Of a stretch of 64,000 nt of DNA, positions 33,755-46,243 are shown piece by piece. This DNA comes from Eutypella sp. D-1. Lineage: Eukaryota > Ascomycota > Sordariomycetes > Xylariales > Diatrypaceae. The notes below the pieces were generated by a model, which saw only the letters and a program-made list of their open reading frames with translations, was not told where the DNA came from and did not search any database. Location of the stretch: NCBI GenBank assembly GCA_023313575.1, contig JAJTTP010000013.1, positions 62,001 through 126,000 of the forward strand, read 5' to 3'. The position numbers were made by a program, and so were the translations under genes. Each line of letters opens with the position of its first letter. The stretch's first letter is position 1.

Positions 33755-34726
33755 CTATCGTCGATCTTCGGGACGCACGTTCTCCCCGTAGAAACCTCCA
33801 TGATGGCCACCATTTGCCATGCATGCTAGGCAGGCGCCACCCCCGTAGACGCGGGTATGCCGCTTCCAGCCCGCCCCCGACTCGTCGGTCAGCGAAATGA
33901 TCTCTCCTTGGACGTTAACTTCCTTCGGCTCGAAAGAGGCATGAGGGGCCAGCGGTAGGATCGGACTCGAAGAGGGAAAAGAGCTAGGGGAGAAAGACAA
34001 GGCGTGATGATCTAGCTCCACATCTGTAACTACCCGTGGTGAGTCGATCGGGAGAATCTTCGTGTAGGACTTGCGCCTGGGGGTTACCGGAGTCGTTTGC
34101 TTCGTGTCTAGAGCCGTAGACGAGGAGTCTGAGGATGAAAAGTAATCTGGGTTCGGCTGGTCGAAGAAACCCACGTCTAAATCGCCTGCCGCCGATACAG
34201 ACGCGCTTAACCGACGGTCTTCGAAAGTGAAGCTCCCAGTAGCAAGTGTTGGGGGTGTCAGTGGTGGTGGTCGCGGAGACCACGACGTAGACTCCCCTGG
34301 TCCGCTCCCTCCCACTCCCCATGTAAAAGGGGAGCCACCATTCTCAGTTTTACTACCACTATCGGGTAATTTTCGGGACCGGCCCTCGTCCACGGCATCG
34401 TGTGTGGCATACGACTTTTGCTCTGCCTTTAGCTGAGTTCTATCGGGTGGGTGATTGGACGACATGACGGCGTCGTTGTTGCTGACCCCACGTGACTTTT
34501 CTGAGAGCCAGAGTTGCTGCTGGCTGATCGCCGTCGAGATTACGCTGGCAGGAAGCGTCCCGGGCTTTGGTCTGCGTCTTCTCCGTATCGCAGAACGCAA
34601 TGCGAGGAGAAATAAGAGCCCAAGGAAGGTAGCGGATAGACCGTATATAAGACGCGGGTAGTCTAGTAGCAGATCTAGCGAGACATGGCAACGGCCGCGG
34701 GTTGGTTGGACATTGACGTGCGGCAT
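33755..34726 (-). CDS. single-pass membrane protein with conserved C-terminal RHTRVYGGG motif
   Basis: A single exon of 323 codons. One hydrophobic segment lies near residues 27-46 (LIYGLSATFLGLLFLLALRS), followed directly by RRRRRP, so the bulk of the protein should be cytosolic. The middle 200 residues are polar, rich in Ser, Pro and Asp, and probably disordered. The C-terminus carries a compact motif, GWKRHTRVYGGGACLACMANGG, ending GFYGENVRPEDRR; the paired cysteines in CLAC and the glycine-rich surroundings recur at the C-termini of small uncharacterised membrane proteins in many moulds. The function is unknown. Metal or lipid binding by the CxxC segment is possible but unproven. It is the only clear gene in about 15 kb. 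Confidence 0.8.
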   Translation of the reverse strand: MPHVNVQPTRGRCHVSLDLLLDYPRLIYGLSATFLGLLFLLALRSAIRRRRRPKPGTLPASVISTAISQQQLWLSEKSRGVSNNDAVMSSNHPPDRTQLKAEQKSYATHDAVDEGRSRKLPDSGSKTENGGSPFTWGVGGSGPGESTSWSPRPPPLTPPTLATGSFTFEDRRLSASVSAAGDLDVGFFDQPNPDYFSSSDSSSTALDTKQTTPVTPRRKSYTKILPIDSPRVVTDVELDHHALSFSPSSFPSSSPILPLAPHASFEPKEVNVQGEIISLTDESGAGWKRHTRVYGGGACLACMANGGHHGGFYGENVRPEDRR

Positions 34727-37700
34727 AGTTGCTGTTTAAGGAAGTTTGAAGGCACTAATACGTTACTTCGACCCTAGTGCCGCGCCGTACAAGACCAGGG
34801 GCCTGCGCTGATGTGGCTGCAGTGATGACTTGGAATCCGCAATGTGGGACAGGCCTGGCGATCGGAGATGACCCTTGGTGGGAGGGAGGGGGGGTCTGAT
34901 CAGAAGGATCCCGCTGACGTACAAACGGGGGCCAAACTTTGACGACGGCTTTTGGGAAGGGAGGCGCTAGGAGGGAGTAAGTACAGCAAGGCTACCGAAC
35001 CCGGTAGCCCGGTGCGTGTTGATAATATGGCGGGACAAATGACGACGTCGCGGTCGATCCGGTGAGTTTCACTCGATACTCTCCCGACTTACATAGGTTC
35101 TGTAAGCGATTGTAGCATGCGCCGAACTGTCCGAGGAGGTGGGACTAGTACTAGTCGTGGGCTCCGGTCATGCAAGGGAGGTGACAAATGTGTTGCTGAG
35201 GATGAGATCTTATGTATGATCCCGTCGATTATCTCCTCTGTTCCAACGCACAGAGTAGCATTCTGAGTGATCCCTCTCACAGGATCGGCGAGGTCCTGGG
35301 ACAACAGAGCAGTTATATGAGTTTCCTCTTATAGGAGGACAGGTACGACATCGAACTATGGCCCCGTCATCCGCGCTAGATGGCCGAGTAGCCCACCAAC
35401 GGGGATACATAGTCTGCGTACTACATACCGTATGTATAACATGGGGGCCTCGAGGGCGGTTCAAAAGCAGAGCGGGACAGCAGCGATTGGACGTGGAGAC
35501 TCAGCAACTGCCAGGGCAGCATGGCAGTTTTCCTGATCAAATGTCCCAACCTCAGTCAGCCTCAAGTCGAAAATGCACGAGACAAACATGATGGATCCAA
35601 TGCGTTGTTGTCGGACCTGCCTTATACGGATCTTGCATAAGGACGGCTATTGGACGACATGGCATACATGTCCATGGCGCCCGTGGCGGGAGCGCGTTGC
35701 GATGATCCGGAAAAGCCATTAACAAAGAGAAAAAGCGCCAGGCTAATAATTGATCAACCAGCTGAACCGCGATACTTCGAGGGCTTAACACGAGCAGAGA
35801 GGCGAATAGGTAGCGCGTCGAAGGAAACGCTATGTGGGTACCAAAAGGAACATGGAAAATGACGCTCCGCTCGACGTAGCTACGTATTCACAATGCAAAT
35901 GGATAGAAATCCCGTGCGACCATGGATTGCAAGGAAAGTGGATGACATGGTCTGCATATGTCATAGGCGACAAGCCGCATCTAACATGTAGTTCCCTACG
36001 TTACCCTAGGGCCGCTGGCGTTGTCGTTGGATGTAACAAAGACACAGTCTAACCTATTATTACAAGGGTAGGGCTTTGGCGTAAGCGCGGTGGCCGAGCT
36101 GGTAGGTTGGGAGAAAAGCCCTGCGATGTCGGTCAACATTCTTGTGGGGGAGGAAACCAGGGACTGGGAGGCAGTATGGCATGAGGGATCACAAGATGGC
36201 GAATAAGTTGTTTGAAACGTACGCAATGATGAAAGAGAGGCAAGAAAACTGAAAATTCTGATAGAGCTGAGTGTCTTAGAGGTTCGTATGAAAGTCCCCG
36301 TTGATCGCCATCCCTGCCGGTTTTCAGCCTAACTAGAGGGGCTTTTGAGCCGACCAAGCAAACTAGCAACCTACCTACATACTTTAATAGCAGGCCTGGA
36401 AAACTCCGCTAAGAACTTAATGGAGAGACCCTAGTAATTACGTAGCATCTAACCGCATACATATGTAGGTAAACACCTAGTCAGTGGCAGCGTACGGTGT
36501 GCAACCCAGCTGATGGACCATGCTCAAGTGCGGAGCCCACCATCTGGATGGGTGCAACGAATCCAGATCTGTATCAGGATTTCTAGAATCACAGTTGGAA
36601 ACTACTTGCCTTGCGTATTCTTATTGGTAGTTTGTATATGGCAAAAACCTTGTGATTGACTTACGCGCTATCATCCGTTGCCAGCATTGATGCCACACAT
36701 GCCCCTACAATACGCTCACGTCACACAAATCGAGCCCACTCTGAATGGCAAAGCAAGCTGGTCTCGCTCCTAACTAGCAGTACTTATAAACTAAGGATTA
36801 GGAAATGTGGATGATTAGCATTTACATGTGACCATGTACATAAGGTGTGAGATCTATGCACTGCGAAGATGAACAAGAGATCTTCAAGGAACCCTGGCCT
36901 TGCATGCGTGGCACGCTAACAATTTCTGGACTGCGCAGAGGGAGCCAAGGAGCTGAAGAAGCGGACAAGCGGATTCGTACTCATAGAAGGGGACCAACAA
37001 CTGCATGGTTGGCTGAATATATCCAGGTATAGATGATGGCACGCGAGGGGGCGGGGACCAACTTAAGAATGACTGTCAGATAGAAGTTGCATATACTAAA
37101 CGCGCTTTACATATGCGATTAGTGCTTCTATACCAAGGGCAGTTAAATAACGCAAGCAATATCAACTTCGATGTTTCTGGGTTATGAGCTATTCAAAACT
37201 AATTATGTGGTTCATGTGCGGCAGAGTACTATCGCCTGTTCGGCATATTTCGGACCTGGTGACTATATAACATAAAATAGTCTTGACTTGACTAATACGA
37301 CGAGCGTATAAGATGCAGGGGATTTCGTGTCTTATCCGAGTAACTAATTTGGCGTGGGGAAAAGACATAATGTATATCCCTTATTTCAGTTTTGTAACAT
37401 CTTTCATCGCAAATGTATGTGGCCAACTATCTAGCAGCTAGTAGTCAATGCCAAGATTTGGGAGTTAATAACCCCCATTCGCCCATCCGCCTATCTCGAC
37501 AATAGAAGGAAGCTGTACTGGAGGATGGACTCTTTGACTAGCTTGGATTACACGAATTCTGATGCTAAGCCACTATTGCACGGAAGCATGGATCCGGGAG
37601 GGCCAAACTGCATTACTATTACTGTCCTATCCTCACGGTAGATACTATGAAGGCATTCAGCTCACTACAAGCGAGCCTCACCAACGCCACGCACCCATGG

Positions 37701-40700
37701 TTCTGAGCTGACGTTGCGGAGAAGAATGCCTGCTAGAAGGCACGGCAGATGACGAGTTTCTTTATAATAGCGCTTAGAAGGCGAAGACACGGGTAATACG
37801 GGATGTTCTTTTTCTTCAACCAATGTCTGTTATGTGTTAGCTAGTTGTGCGGCGGAGAGTGTGAATTACGGCAGCAACTTGATCCCTGCTCTTAAGACAA
37901 AGAGCCTCGCATATTCGGAGTCTACACTGACCCGCATCTACGATTCTACGATGAGATAATGAGATGCAAACATGTACTGTCCATATAACTGCAGCATGCG
38001 GGATGTAAATGGCGCCCATCCAGCAGTTACATATCCAATCCTGATATCCAATTATCCAATAATCCAACAGGATCGCCGTCTGGAACCCAGACAGGAGCAA
38101 CTTCGTGTAACGAGCCGGCTGTACATATGGTATTGGCGATGCACAACATGAAAAAAGCAAGACCAGTAGATAATGCCCTAAGCCGGGCTATAATTGAGAT
38201 AGGTAATCGACTGACGGCTATGCAAGATCGTCACGCGGGAGGCGGTTTTCTGACATCGGCCTCTTTCTTATGATTGGACCTTCGTGGTCGTGTATTCCAT
38301 GATCTAATATACTGACTAATACTGACCAGGGCAACAAGATAGTTAGCCGTGTATATCTTTCACCGCTATACCACGAAAACTGGTGGAAGGTGTCTAGGCC
38401 TTTTGTGTTAGACACATATGATGACAAAAACAACAACAAAAAATCATCCAGCGATGATGAGCATCCGAGAGGCGGCTTGGGACAGCGGGTGATCATGGGA
38501 CATATAGCGGATACATGAAAGAGGAAGAGGATGCACTACGGATTCTAACCATAACTAATGCCCATCATGCCCATCATGAAAGTAGACAAGGCATCTCGAT
38601 AGTCTAGGAACGTGATGGCTACCCCTATCCTTGAGTATGATACATACATAAGTACAAGTACCTAGAGCTTTAGGTACCTACTTTTAGTTGTAGCTAGGTG
38701 CAAAAGCCCCCAAGGCTCCGTAATCCACTCGCTAGCCCCCGCATCTGCAGGGCTTGCTTTTAAGGACTGCAAAAGGCCCCAGGCCACCCCAGCATGGGTG
38801 TAAAATTTACTCTTACTGAATCAATAATTTGCTTGGTCGTTGAATATATATCTTGGGAAGAAACTTACCGAAATAACTTCCGAAGACGGCGCCTTTTTCT
38901 TCTTCCCCTAGCCTTCCTACGAAGTTTCCGATGCTTTTCCGATCTAGGTCTGGCATGCTGTCTCTTGCCACCATCGAGCATCTCCTTAAGCTTGTGACTT
39001 ACGGAGTGCCTGCCTACCTAACCACTTAGATATGATTGTAGCTATTCGCCTTGTTCCCCACCCCTTTACCCCTTTACCCCTTTTCTCGACCAGTGAAAAT
39101 ATCGCCTCGATTTGGCTCTTCCCTAGCTTACCAGAGAAGATTTCAGGGCCTCGATTCCTTCTTCCTGCGGTATCCAGCTAGGTCCAGGCTTTTGGTATCC
39201 AATCAATTCAATTCCACCCGAGACTCTTGTCGTCGGATAGTCTACTCGGGTAAGCGAGCAATTGGGGCAACAAGCTGGCTACGAAAGTACCTTGACTGGT
39301 TACCCGTCTGTGTTCATGTTCACCGCCCCATTAATATTAGCTGAGAATAGATAAACTAGACAAAAGTTCTCGCGACGAGATGCTAACTAGTATTTTTCCC
39401 TCCAAAGGGGCCGATTGGATGCTGCAACATAACATTCGCATGGCCACTCACCAATCGACGTAGACAGCCGTCGGCATATTCGTCGGGATCACTAATAAGT
39501 ATTATTCTAGTGGAGTGTTCCGCTCATCGCCCTTTGACCGCTCCTATGGTAGCATAAGTAGTCGATCATTTGCTCACTTTCTTCGATAGCCTGGGTACTG
39601 ATCCCGAGGATGAAAAAAAAGCCTTGATAGTAGTTCGCCCCGTCAGCAACATGGTGCTATTCACGTCCTCTAGCGAGGCTCCATCCACGGTCCCGAGCAT
39701 TCGGAGGCTAAATGCAACTTACCTTAGGTCAATACGTACGGCATTACCCTAGCCTTTTGTTATGATCGTCTCTATGTAGTAAGTTACCTGATTGTTAGGT
39801 GTTAGCTTAGGTGTTAGGGCCATGCGCATCATTCTATAACAAATCAGATCACATCGGCATTGCTGATCGAGGAGCGACAATGCATGGCGCTTCTTATGTG
39901 ATCCCTAAATAGTTATACCTTCCCTACTTCGTATCCCCCGCCTACATTCCCTCGTGCCTGCTTCTGCACTCTTCGCTGCTGGGTCTGCAGCTACTACGGA
40001 TTAAGCCTATAGGGCAGTGAGCCAGTAGTCATCACTTTAGACTGCATATGGTGCGCTTCGTGCGATGCTCCCCGGGTCACCAGGCTTCCAATCAATATCA
40101 TGAGATAATAATAGATATATGCCTTACATGTGCCTATATTAATGTGCATATGTAAGTACGTACATAGGCCCGTCGAGGAGCACTGGTGTATGCAAGGTCA
40201 TGGACATCGGCCAAGGATATCGGGTGCCCGCTTGCCCGCTTGTCCGCTCTGCTTCTTCCTACTCCACCTACCGCATCCTATCCCATCCCTACGGATCTTA
40301 CCGGGGATATTGATGATCGCTGTGGATATTAGTTGGCGCGCGTGTTGGTTCGGCACGTTTTCAGCCCTACAGCAACCCCTCCCAACCCCCCCTTGATGCG
40401 CTGGGCAGCCCCGTGACCTGTTCGTTACCTGTGTAGCCCAACTTCCGTCAGATTTTAGTTGAAAACTTCCCCTCTTTTACATAGCACCATGGCATGTCAG
40501 CAACACATCCATGGATGCGGATTACGAAGAGAGTATGCCGGGAGGGATGGGATATCGACGCCCAATGAAGGTGACGCCATTTAGTCTGGTTTCTATTACG
40601 GCCTAATATGACCCTAGACTACACCTTGAACCCACAGGGATGGGATCGGCTGTAAACTTTCGAGGCTCTGAAACTAGCCGATAAGGCACACATCCATCCT

Positions 40701-43700
40701 ACCCGACCGGCCGTTCAGGCATCGGCAACACCATCTGATGTGAGTTGATGGGCCGCAAGTCTCTCCGGCAAGGCTCGCGATCTGCGATGATAACCAAGGA
40801 CGGTCAAACCCCTAATCCCTTCTCTTCCCCTGGCCGCGTGTAATGAGACCTTGCGAGTCATCGGAAGTTGACGAACTCTATCTGGTTCGTTGATACGCAA
40901 TCTTGGCGCGCGCTGTTTCTGTAGCACAGCATTGTATCGACTGCCCTTACCTCTTCTTAACAACAGCTATTCGTTGCTTTTTTTCCAGTGGTATTTGGGG
41001 GCAGTCCTCGATGTGCAAGCCAGCAAAAGTTCCACCATCAGATCAATACAATTACTGAGAAGAGAAGTGAATTGTCGCTTGTAGAATTAGATCCGACAGA
41101 GCGTCGCAATCGGCAAATGCCGTTGACCAACATTCTGCGCGCTCGCCAATCCGATCTTATGCTGAACACCTTCCACACAATGACCAGATCAGTCGCAATT
41201 ATGGACATAATCATGAATATGTTTTGCACCACAATTTTAGTACACCTCTGCGACTGAACTCTGGTCGCTTTGCCGTTCCTGATTCATATACCATAGGACT
41301 AACTCTCTAGTTGATCATTTACCCATATTTCGCTTTCGTTTTCGTTCTCGCTCAAGCTCCATATCGAGGGATCAACTTCTGGGTGGGCTGCCTACGGCCC
41401 AACCTGTAGGCCACTTCATAAACATTGGTCTCTATGTCCCAGATTGGGGTTCATCTCATCTAGAGATGGCTCAAAGGGGCCGTCTTCCCGTACCGGGTCG
41501 CCTCCTCTGTCGCGCCTCATGGCCAGGTACTGCTATCCTTCTTCCCCATGTCCACTTTGCATACGATTACTGTTCGTCCTCGTATCGTGCAGATTGCATC
41601 CAGGGTTCTGTCCCGGTCTTCAATGGCCGCTCTCCCTTTCGATCGTAAGCTGCAGGTCACTGGTGATGGACGGTTACCTCGTGTCATCCCAACACGCTCC
41701 CGCCTGCGCGCGCGCGCGCCTGCCTTTGACACGTCACGTTTCGGCCCAAGCTCGTAAACCGGCCTATGGACTCGAGGCTTGGCTATTCTCCTCCGCCTGG
41801 GGGCGGAAGCGTTGCAACGCAGATGCGCCGCCGCCCTCTGGCTTCACATCACCTTCCGACTTCGTTGCTGGGGAGAATGGACAAGCGCTTGCGACTGAGC
41901 GAGAGTGCTCCTGACCTCATAAGCGTCGCGATGACAGGTGAGCGTGGGGTCTGTCTCATCCGAAAGATGCAGTGCATTCACGTGATAGCCACAGGTCCTA
42001 TTTGGAATTGGATGTATTAGGCGGCAATCGTCCTGCATCACCGTCCGTTCGGCATTACTATAGCCGAGTATGAAGCGCAACGTTGATCAATCCAGTATAC
42101 CGCCTCTCATACGAAGGTCGCTTTCAATAGAACCCCGCCGGAACACACATTAACCACTCATCAAGACGACTGGATTATCTAATAGAAGCAAGAAGTCCAC
42201 TGCTACACAGAGCTCTGGTGTATCGTGATAAGCACAGCGACCCGACATCATCGGCTGTATATCTTGAAGAACATCTTCATTTCTTCGTTGCTGGTTGTCG
42301 TTACCAAAGGCGCGGTGCCTTTGTGTCGATGAGCACCATGCTGTTGGCTCCAGCATAAACTTTGCCTGTCGCGTGAGATTGTGCAGCCTAAGAGAACAAA
42401 GGTTTCTTGTGACCAGTTTCGACTTACGAGGAGAACAAAGAGGTGTCTAACAGAAACGAGGCACCATCTGCCAGCCATGGAGAACACCAACTCCCCAACC
42501 ACACTCTGTTCCAACGGTGACACTGGCGAAGTCCCCGAGTAACATGCAATTCTCCAGGAAGATGTTAGATTTTCTAATTCGTGACCTGATGCTCTTGGAC
42601 AGTGTAGGCGAAGCCAGTAATAGGAACAAAGGAGATATCATCCGAACTTCGCTGGAATTAAGCTCCTGTCGGGTTGGCGTCTGTATGGCAACACCGTTAG
42701 TGGTAGTAACACACGATAGCAGGGAATTGTTGGTGCTCTGTGACCATGGCAAGATAGCAGACAATGAAATTATCAAGGAAGATCCTAGTGATGTATGCCA
42801 TGACTGAGTCCGCGACAGAACGTCGTTTCTATCATCTCTACTCTTTCCCGCCATCCTTGGACGCCCCTGGCATTTACCCAGCTCAAATTACACTTCACTA
42901 CCACAAGATCTCAGGACGATAGGTATGTTTCAGTATAGCAGAGCACTCAAGGAAATGAGACGACTCTGAATACAGCTCGAAGACTAGTTATTATTCACAT
43001 CTAACTTTCAAATCCGCATTACCTAACAATAGAACCTGGTGCCAACTTGTCCACACGTTACAGGGGCACATTGAGGCACCGTAAAAACAGCTTGGGAAGT
43101 TTTCTTCCAACGGTATCACCACGCCGGGCGCACAAGTCGGTAGTGGACAGACACAAAAGCCGTCAGGGCCCGACACCACCAGGCTTGGACGTTTGCTCTA
43201 GTTCTTCTCCAGAAAACACATTACAGTATCCAAGCATCAGGCTGGATCTAAGCACAGTTCACGAGCCTCTTCACGCCGCTGGAGAATACGACCGCATTAG
43301 ACGAACAAACCATCGTGATAGAGGTGTCCGACGTGGGACCTGAACAACCGAATCGCAAGGGATAGTAATCGATTCTAAGCGAAATCTAAGTCTGAATACC
43401 GAGACAGCATCCGCAAACAAGCTCCCGACATTCCCAGCTTGCCAGTCTCTTACCTCCCGAACAAGGGCAAACAGGAGCAGGCCTCCATTGCCCACATCAA
43501 ACCCCCTATTGCGCTAGATCCTCTCATCAGAGGGCAGCTGAGATAATCGGGCGACAACATCTGCAGCGCCACTACCAGCGACTGGAGCCCGGACTAACAG
43601 TCTGACGACAACATCAAGACCTCGGGAGGGGTTTTTCTCAACAGACTTCGCGAAGAGGCCACAGTCTTTCAGGAAAGGATATTCTCAAAGCAGCCCACAT

Positions 43701-43787
43701 CAAACTCGCCGAAAGACTTCCCGCCAGGTGAGAGAGGCTATACAGAAGAACGAAAAAAAAAAGGAGCGCGGGAGAAATACATTTTCC
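34727..43787. other. 9 kb gene-poor region
   Basis: Composition varies. 35.6-38.6 kb looks more AT-rich and 41.4-41.9 kb GC-rich with a CG run (41705-41719). All frames are short or mutually antisense (for example 41444-41914 plus against 41517-41732 minus). The stretch 43370-43740 (plus) reads as polypeptide-like sequence interrupted by several stops and could be a leader or a decayed frame. A leucine/serine tRNA A-box-like string occurs at 36085-36103 without a B box. No recognisable transposase, reverse transcriptase or terminal repeat was found. Confidence 0.45.
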
Positions 43788-45082
43788 ATGGAGTCGAGAT
43801 TCATGGAGGATCTCCCAGATGCGGGCTCAAGGCACAGAGCTCGCAGCCCGAGAGCGTTTCCCCTGCCGCTGCCGCCGGGCGGGTACCCGGCATTGCCAGA
43901 ACCCCACGACAACGGCGCATATCAACACTCGGAGGGTAGCATCCGATCGGGTCCCGGGGAGTACCCAACATTGCCAGACGTGCACTTCCGTAACAGCGGC
44001 TTATTTCAGAACCCCACGGAAAGTTCTATCAGATCAGGACCATCGAGGGGGCTCCAGCGCTCGCCTACACCCCCAGCAGGCGAACGGAATCTCTATGGCG
44101 GCAATGCTCCTACAATACCCTCGACGGTCGGGGGCTACAACACTGGCGGTCCGTTCAGAACAGTTAGTCTGAGCGAAAATGACTACCCCAGGAATGCCGG
44201 GGTCAATCACAACAACAGCCAGGGCAACAGATCCCACGGCCCGGAGTCGGAGGAGGGGGAAACCCGGAGCATGAGCGAGCGCTGCCGGGAAGGCTGCATC
44301 GCAGGCAGCATCGGGTTCATGCGGCTCGGGGGCCAAGTGCTGCCGAGCGTAGGACTAGGATTCCTGTTCCTCGGTCTGCGGCTGGAGTACTTCTACGTGC
44401 CGGAATTCGCGGAGGACGGGACACACACGGTGTGGAAGGAGTTGTACCCCTCCTCGGCCAACACCACCACCACCACCACCAACAACAACAACAGCAAGGA
44501 CCCGGACACCATCAACTGGAGCATCGCGTGGTTAGCCTGGGGCCTGTGCGTGCTGAATATGGCGTACTCCTCGTTCGCGTGGGTGGAATTCCTGCGGCAT
44601 TTCTTGACGAAGCCGGGGGATGAAAGGAGGAGGAATCGGTGGATCGGGCGCTGGTACGCCGCGGTCGCGGAGCTCGGGATGTTCGTGCTGTGGTTCGCGA
44701 CGAGCATGTGCATGACGCTCTACGTCCTCATTCCTTTGACCAAGAAGTACGTCATCCTACCCTATCTCAGTACCTACCCCTAATTGCCCCACCCCCCCTT
44801 TTTGCATGAAGCAGTCTAACGCACCACCAACCACACAGGAACCACGCAGACAAAAACCACCCCTCCTCCTGGACAGCGCGGACACCACTAGAGTACAAGA
44901 CGCGGCTGACGACGATCCTATGCTGGACGACGACGATCGCATTCGTCGCGAGCGCGGTCCTGGCGTGCGTGCAGGCGTGGCGGAACCGGAGCCGCGCGGG
45001 CCTTATCCGGGGGCAGCTCGGTGGTGGGGTTGGCGGCGGTGGTGGTAGGGGGGCGAGGAGGAGGGCGTGGCGGAAGATTTAA
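43788..45082 (+). CDS. four-span membrane protein with duplicated N-terminal repeat (two exons)
   Basis: Exon 1 is 43788-44746, intron 44747-44838 (GTACGT donor, CACAG acceptor) and exon 2 44839-45082, giving 400 residues. Without splicing the frame would stop a few codons into the intron and lose the fourth membrane span, which exon 2 supplies (TTTIAFVASAVLACVQAW). The N-terminal 165 residues are cytosolic-looking and contain two copies of a unit (about 31-56 and 57-85) with Y-P-[AT]-LP-[ED] at its start and SIRSGP at its end. Spans lie near 178-200, 245-267, 288-318 and in exon 2. Between spans 1 and 2 is a loop with a Thr/Asn run from CAC/AAC triplets. The tail is Gly/Arg-rich. The arrangement resembles MARVEL- or SUR7-like proteins only in topology. 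The function is unknown. It is convergent with the MBP1-like gene. Confidence 0.78.
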
Positions 45083-46243
45083 AGGGGTTATGGTGTGGTG
45101 AGGATATGTCCTGCCATCAATTATGTAGAGGGGGGGGCTAGGGCGCGCGGGTGTGTTTATTTGGCTTCCACCAACCGGCACGGGATATCCCTCTGCGAAG
45201 GCCCCCTCTCCGCCCCCGTGAGCCTGCAAGCCTGCGCTTCGCCCTATCTTTTGTTTTTATCCATTTTTGCGAGTCCCCTTTCCGCATCGTTTCGTTTCTG
45301 TAGTTACAGTTGCAGTTACAGCGCAAGGCAGCCAGCCAGAAGAGTTTCTGTTTGCTAGCTAATACGATAATAGTAATAATAATGATGATGATAATAATAG
45401 TTTATAAGTAATTCGCAACTTCCAGGGCCGTTTAGGTCTCGTGTTGTGTGTAAACAATCAAAACTTCCAATGGATAACGCCCATGTCATCATCCATCCAT
45501 CAGTGGTTTTTTTTTTTTTTAACTTCCTTTCTAGGCGTGAAAGTAATCTCTAACTACCATTTTGGACACGCCGCGCGGTTGGAAAAACGGGGATTTGCCC
45601 TTGCGTTGCCTTGTGTCTTCTCTCTGCCTGTTAAGTGCTTAGGTAGTGCTAGTAATAACCCTGCCCGGCGTCGCGTATTCAGCCAGACATCGCGAGAAGT
45701 GAAGAGTCACGATAAGGCAAGGCAAGGGCTCTACACAGTTTACGTCAATATCACACCACACCACACCAAACCGGGGGTCCGATCTCGTAACTTGATCACG
45801 TTAGAAATCAGCAGCAACAACACTCCTTCTCTCCATTCCTTCATGTCCTAGCTAGCTAGCAAGCAGTGGTATCGACCCCCCCTCCCCCTCCCCCCTACCC
45901 CCTTTCCCTGGCCAAGCAAGTGCAAGTGCAAGTGCATACATGCAAACGCGTCCCGTCCATTGTCCATCCGACTTAAATGCGCCCCCCCGAAACACTGTAC
46001 TCCATCCAACATTGCATGGCATGGCATGCCGCCCATCCGCAAACACAAGAGAGAATGAAAAAAAAGGAGAAAAAAAAGAAGAGAAAAACGCCCGACGCCT
46101 CTCTCAAGTTAGCCGCCCCGTGCGTGCGTGCTTTCGCTCATCTACAAACGTCATATATACATTGAAAAAAGGTCACGAATCGAAAAAAAGCGGGAGGGAG
46201 GTTGATCTGGTGGAAAAAGAGACCAGCTAGATCAACATCCCAC
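45083..46243. other. shared 3' region of the four-span gene and the MBP1-like gene
   Basis: 1.16 kb between convergent stops. It contains a TAA/TGA-rich triplet stretch at 45363-45407, a 14-T run near 45507-45520 and several purine runs. No coding frame is supported. Confidence 0.5.

Noticed and set aside
36085..36130. String matching a Leu/Ser tRNA A box (TGGCCGAGCTGG)
   Set aside because: No B box, acceptor stem or anticodon arm could be fitted downstream; taken as chance or a dead relic.
41444..41914. A 156-codon plus-strand frame in the gene-poor region
   Set aside because: It is a GC-rich stretch open in several frames on both strands; no domain or splice context.
42447..42854. Overlapping frames on both strands (135 and 96 codons)
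   Set aside because: Neither has a domain, and they are mutually antisense; at most a decayed gene.
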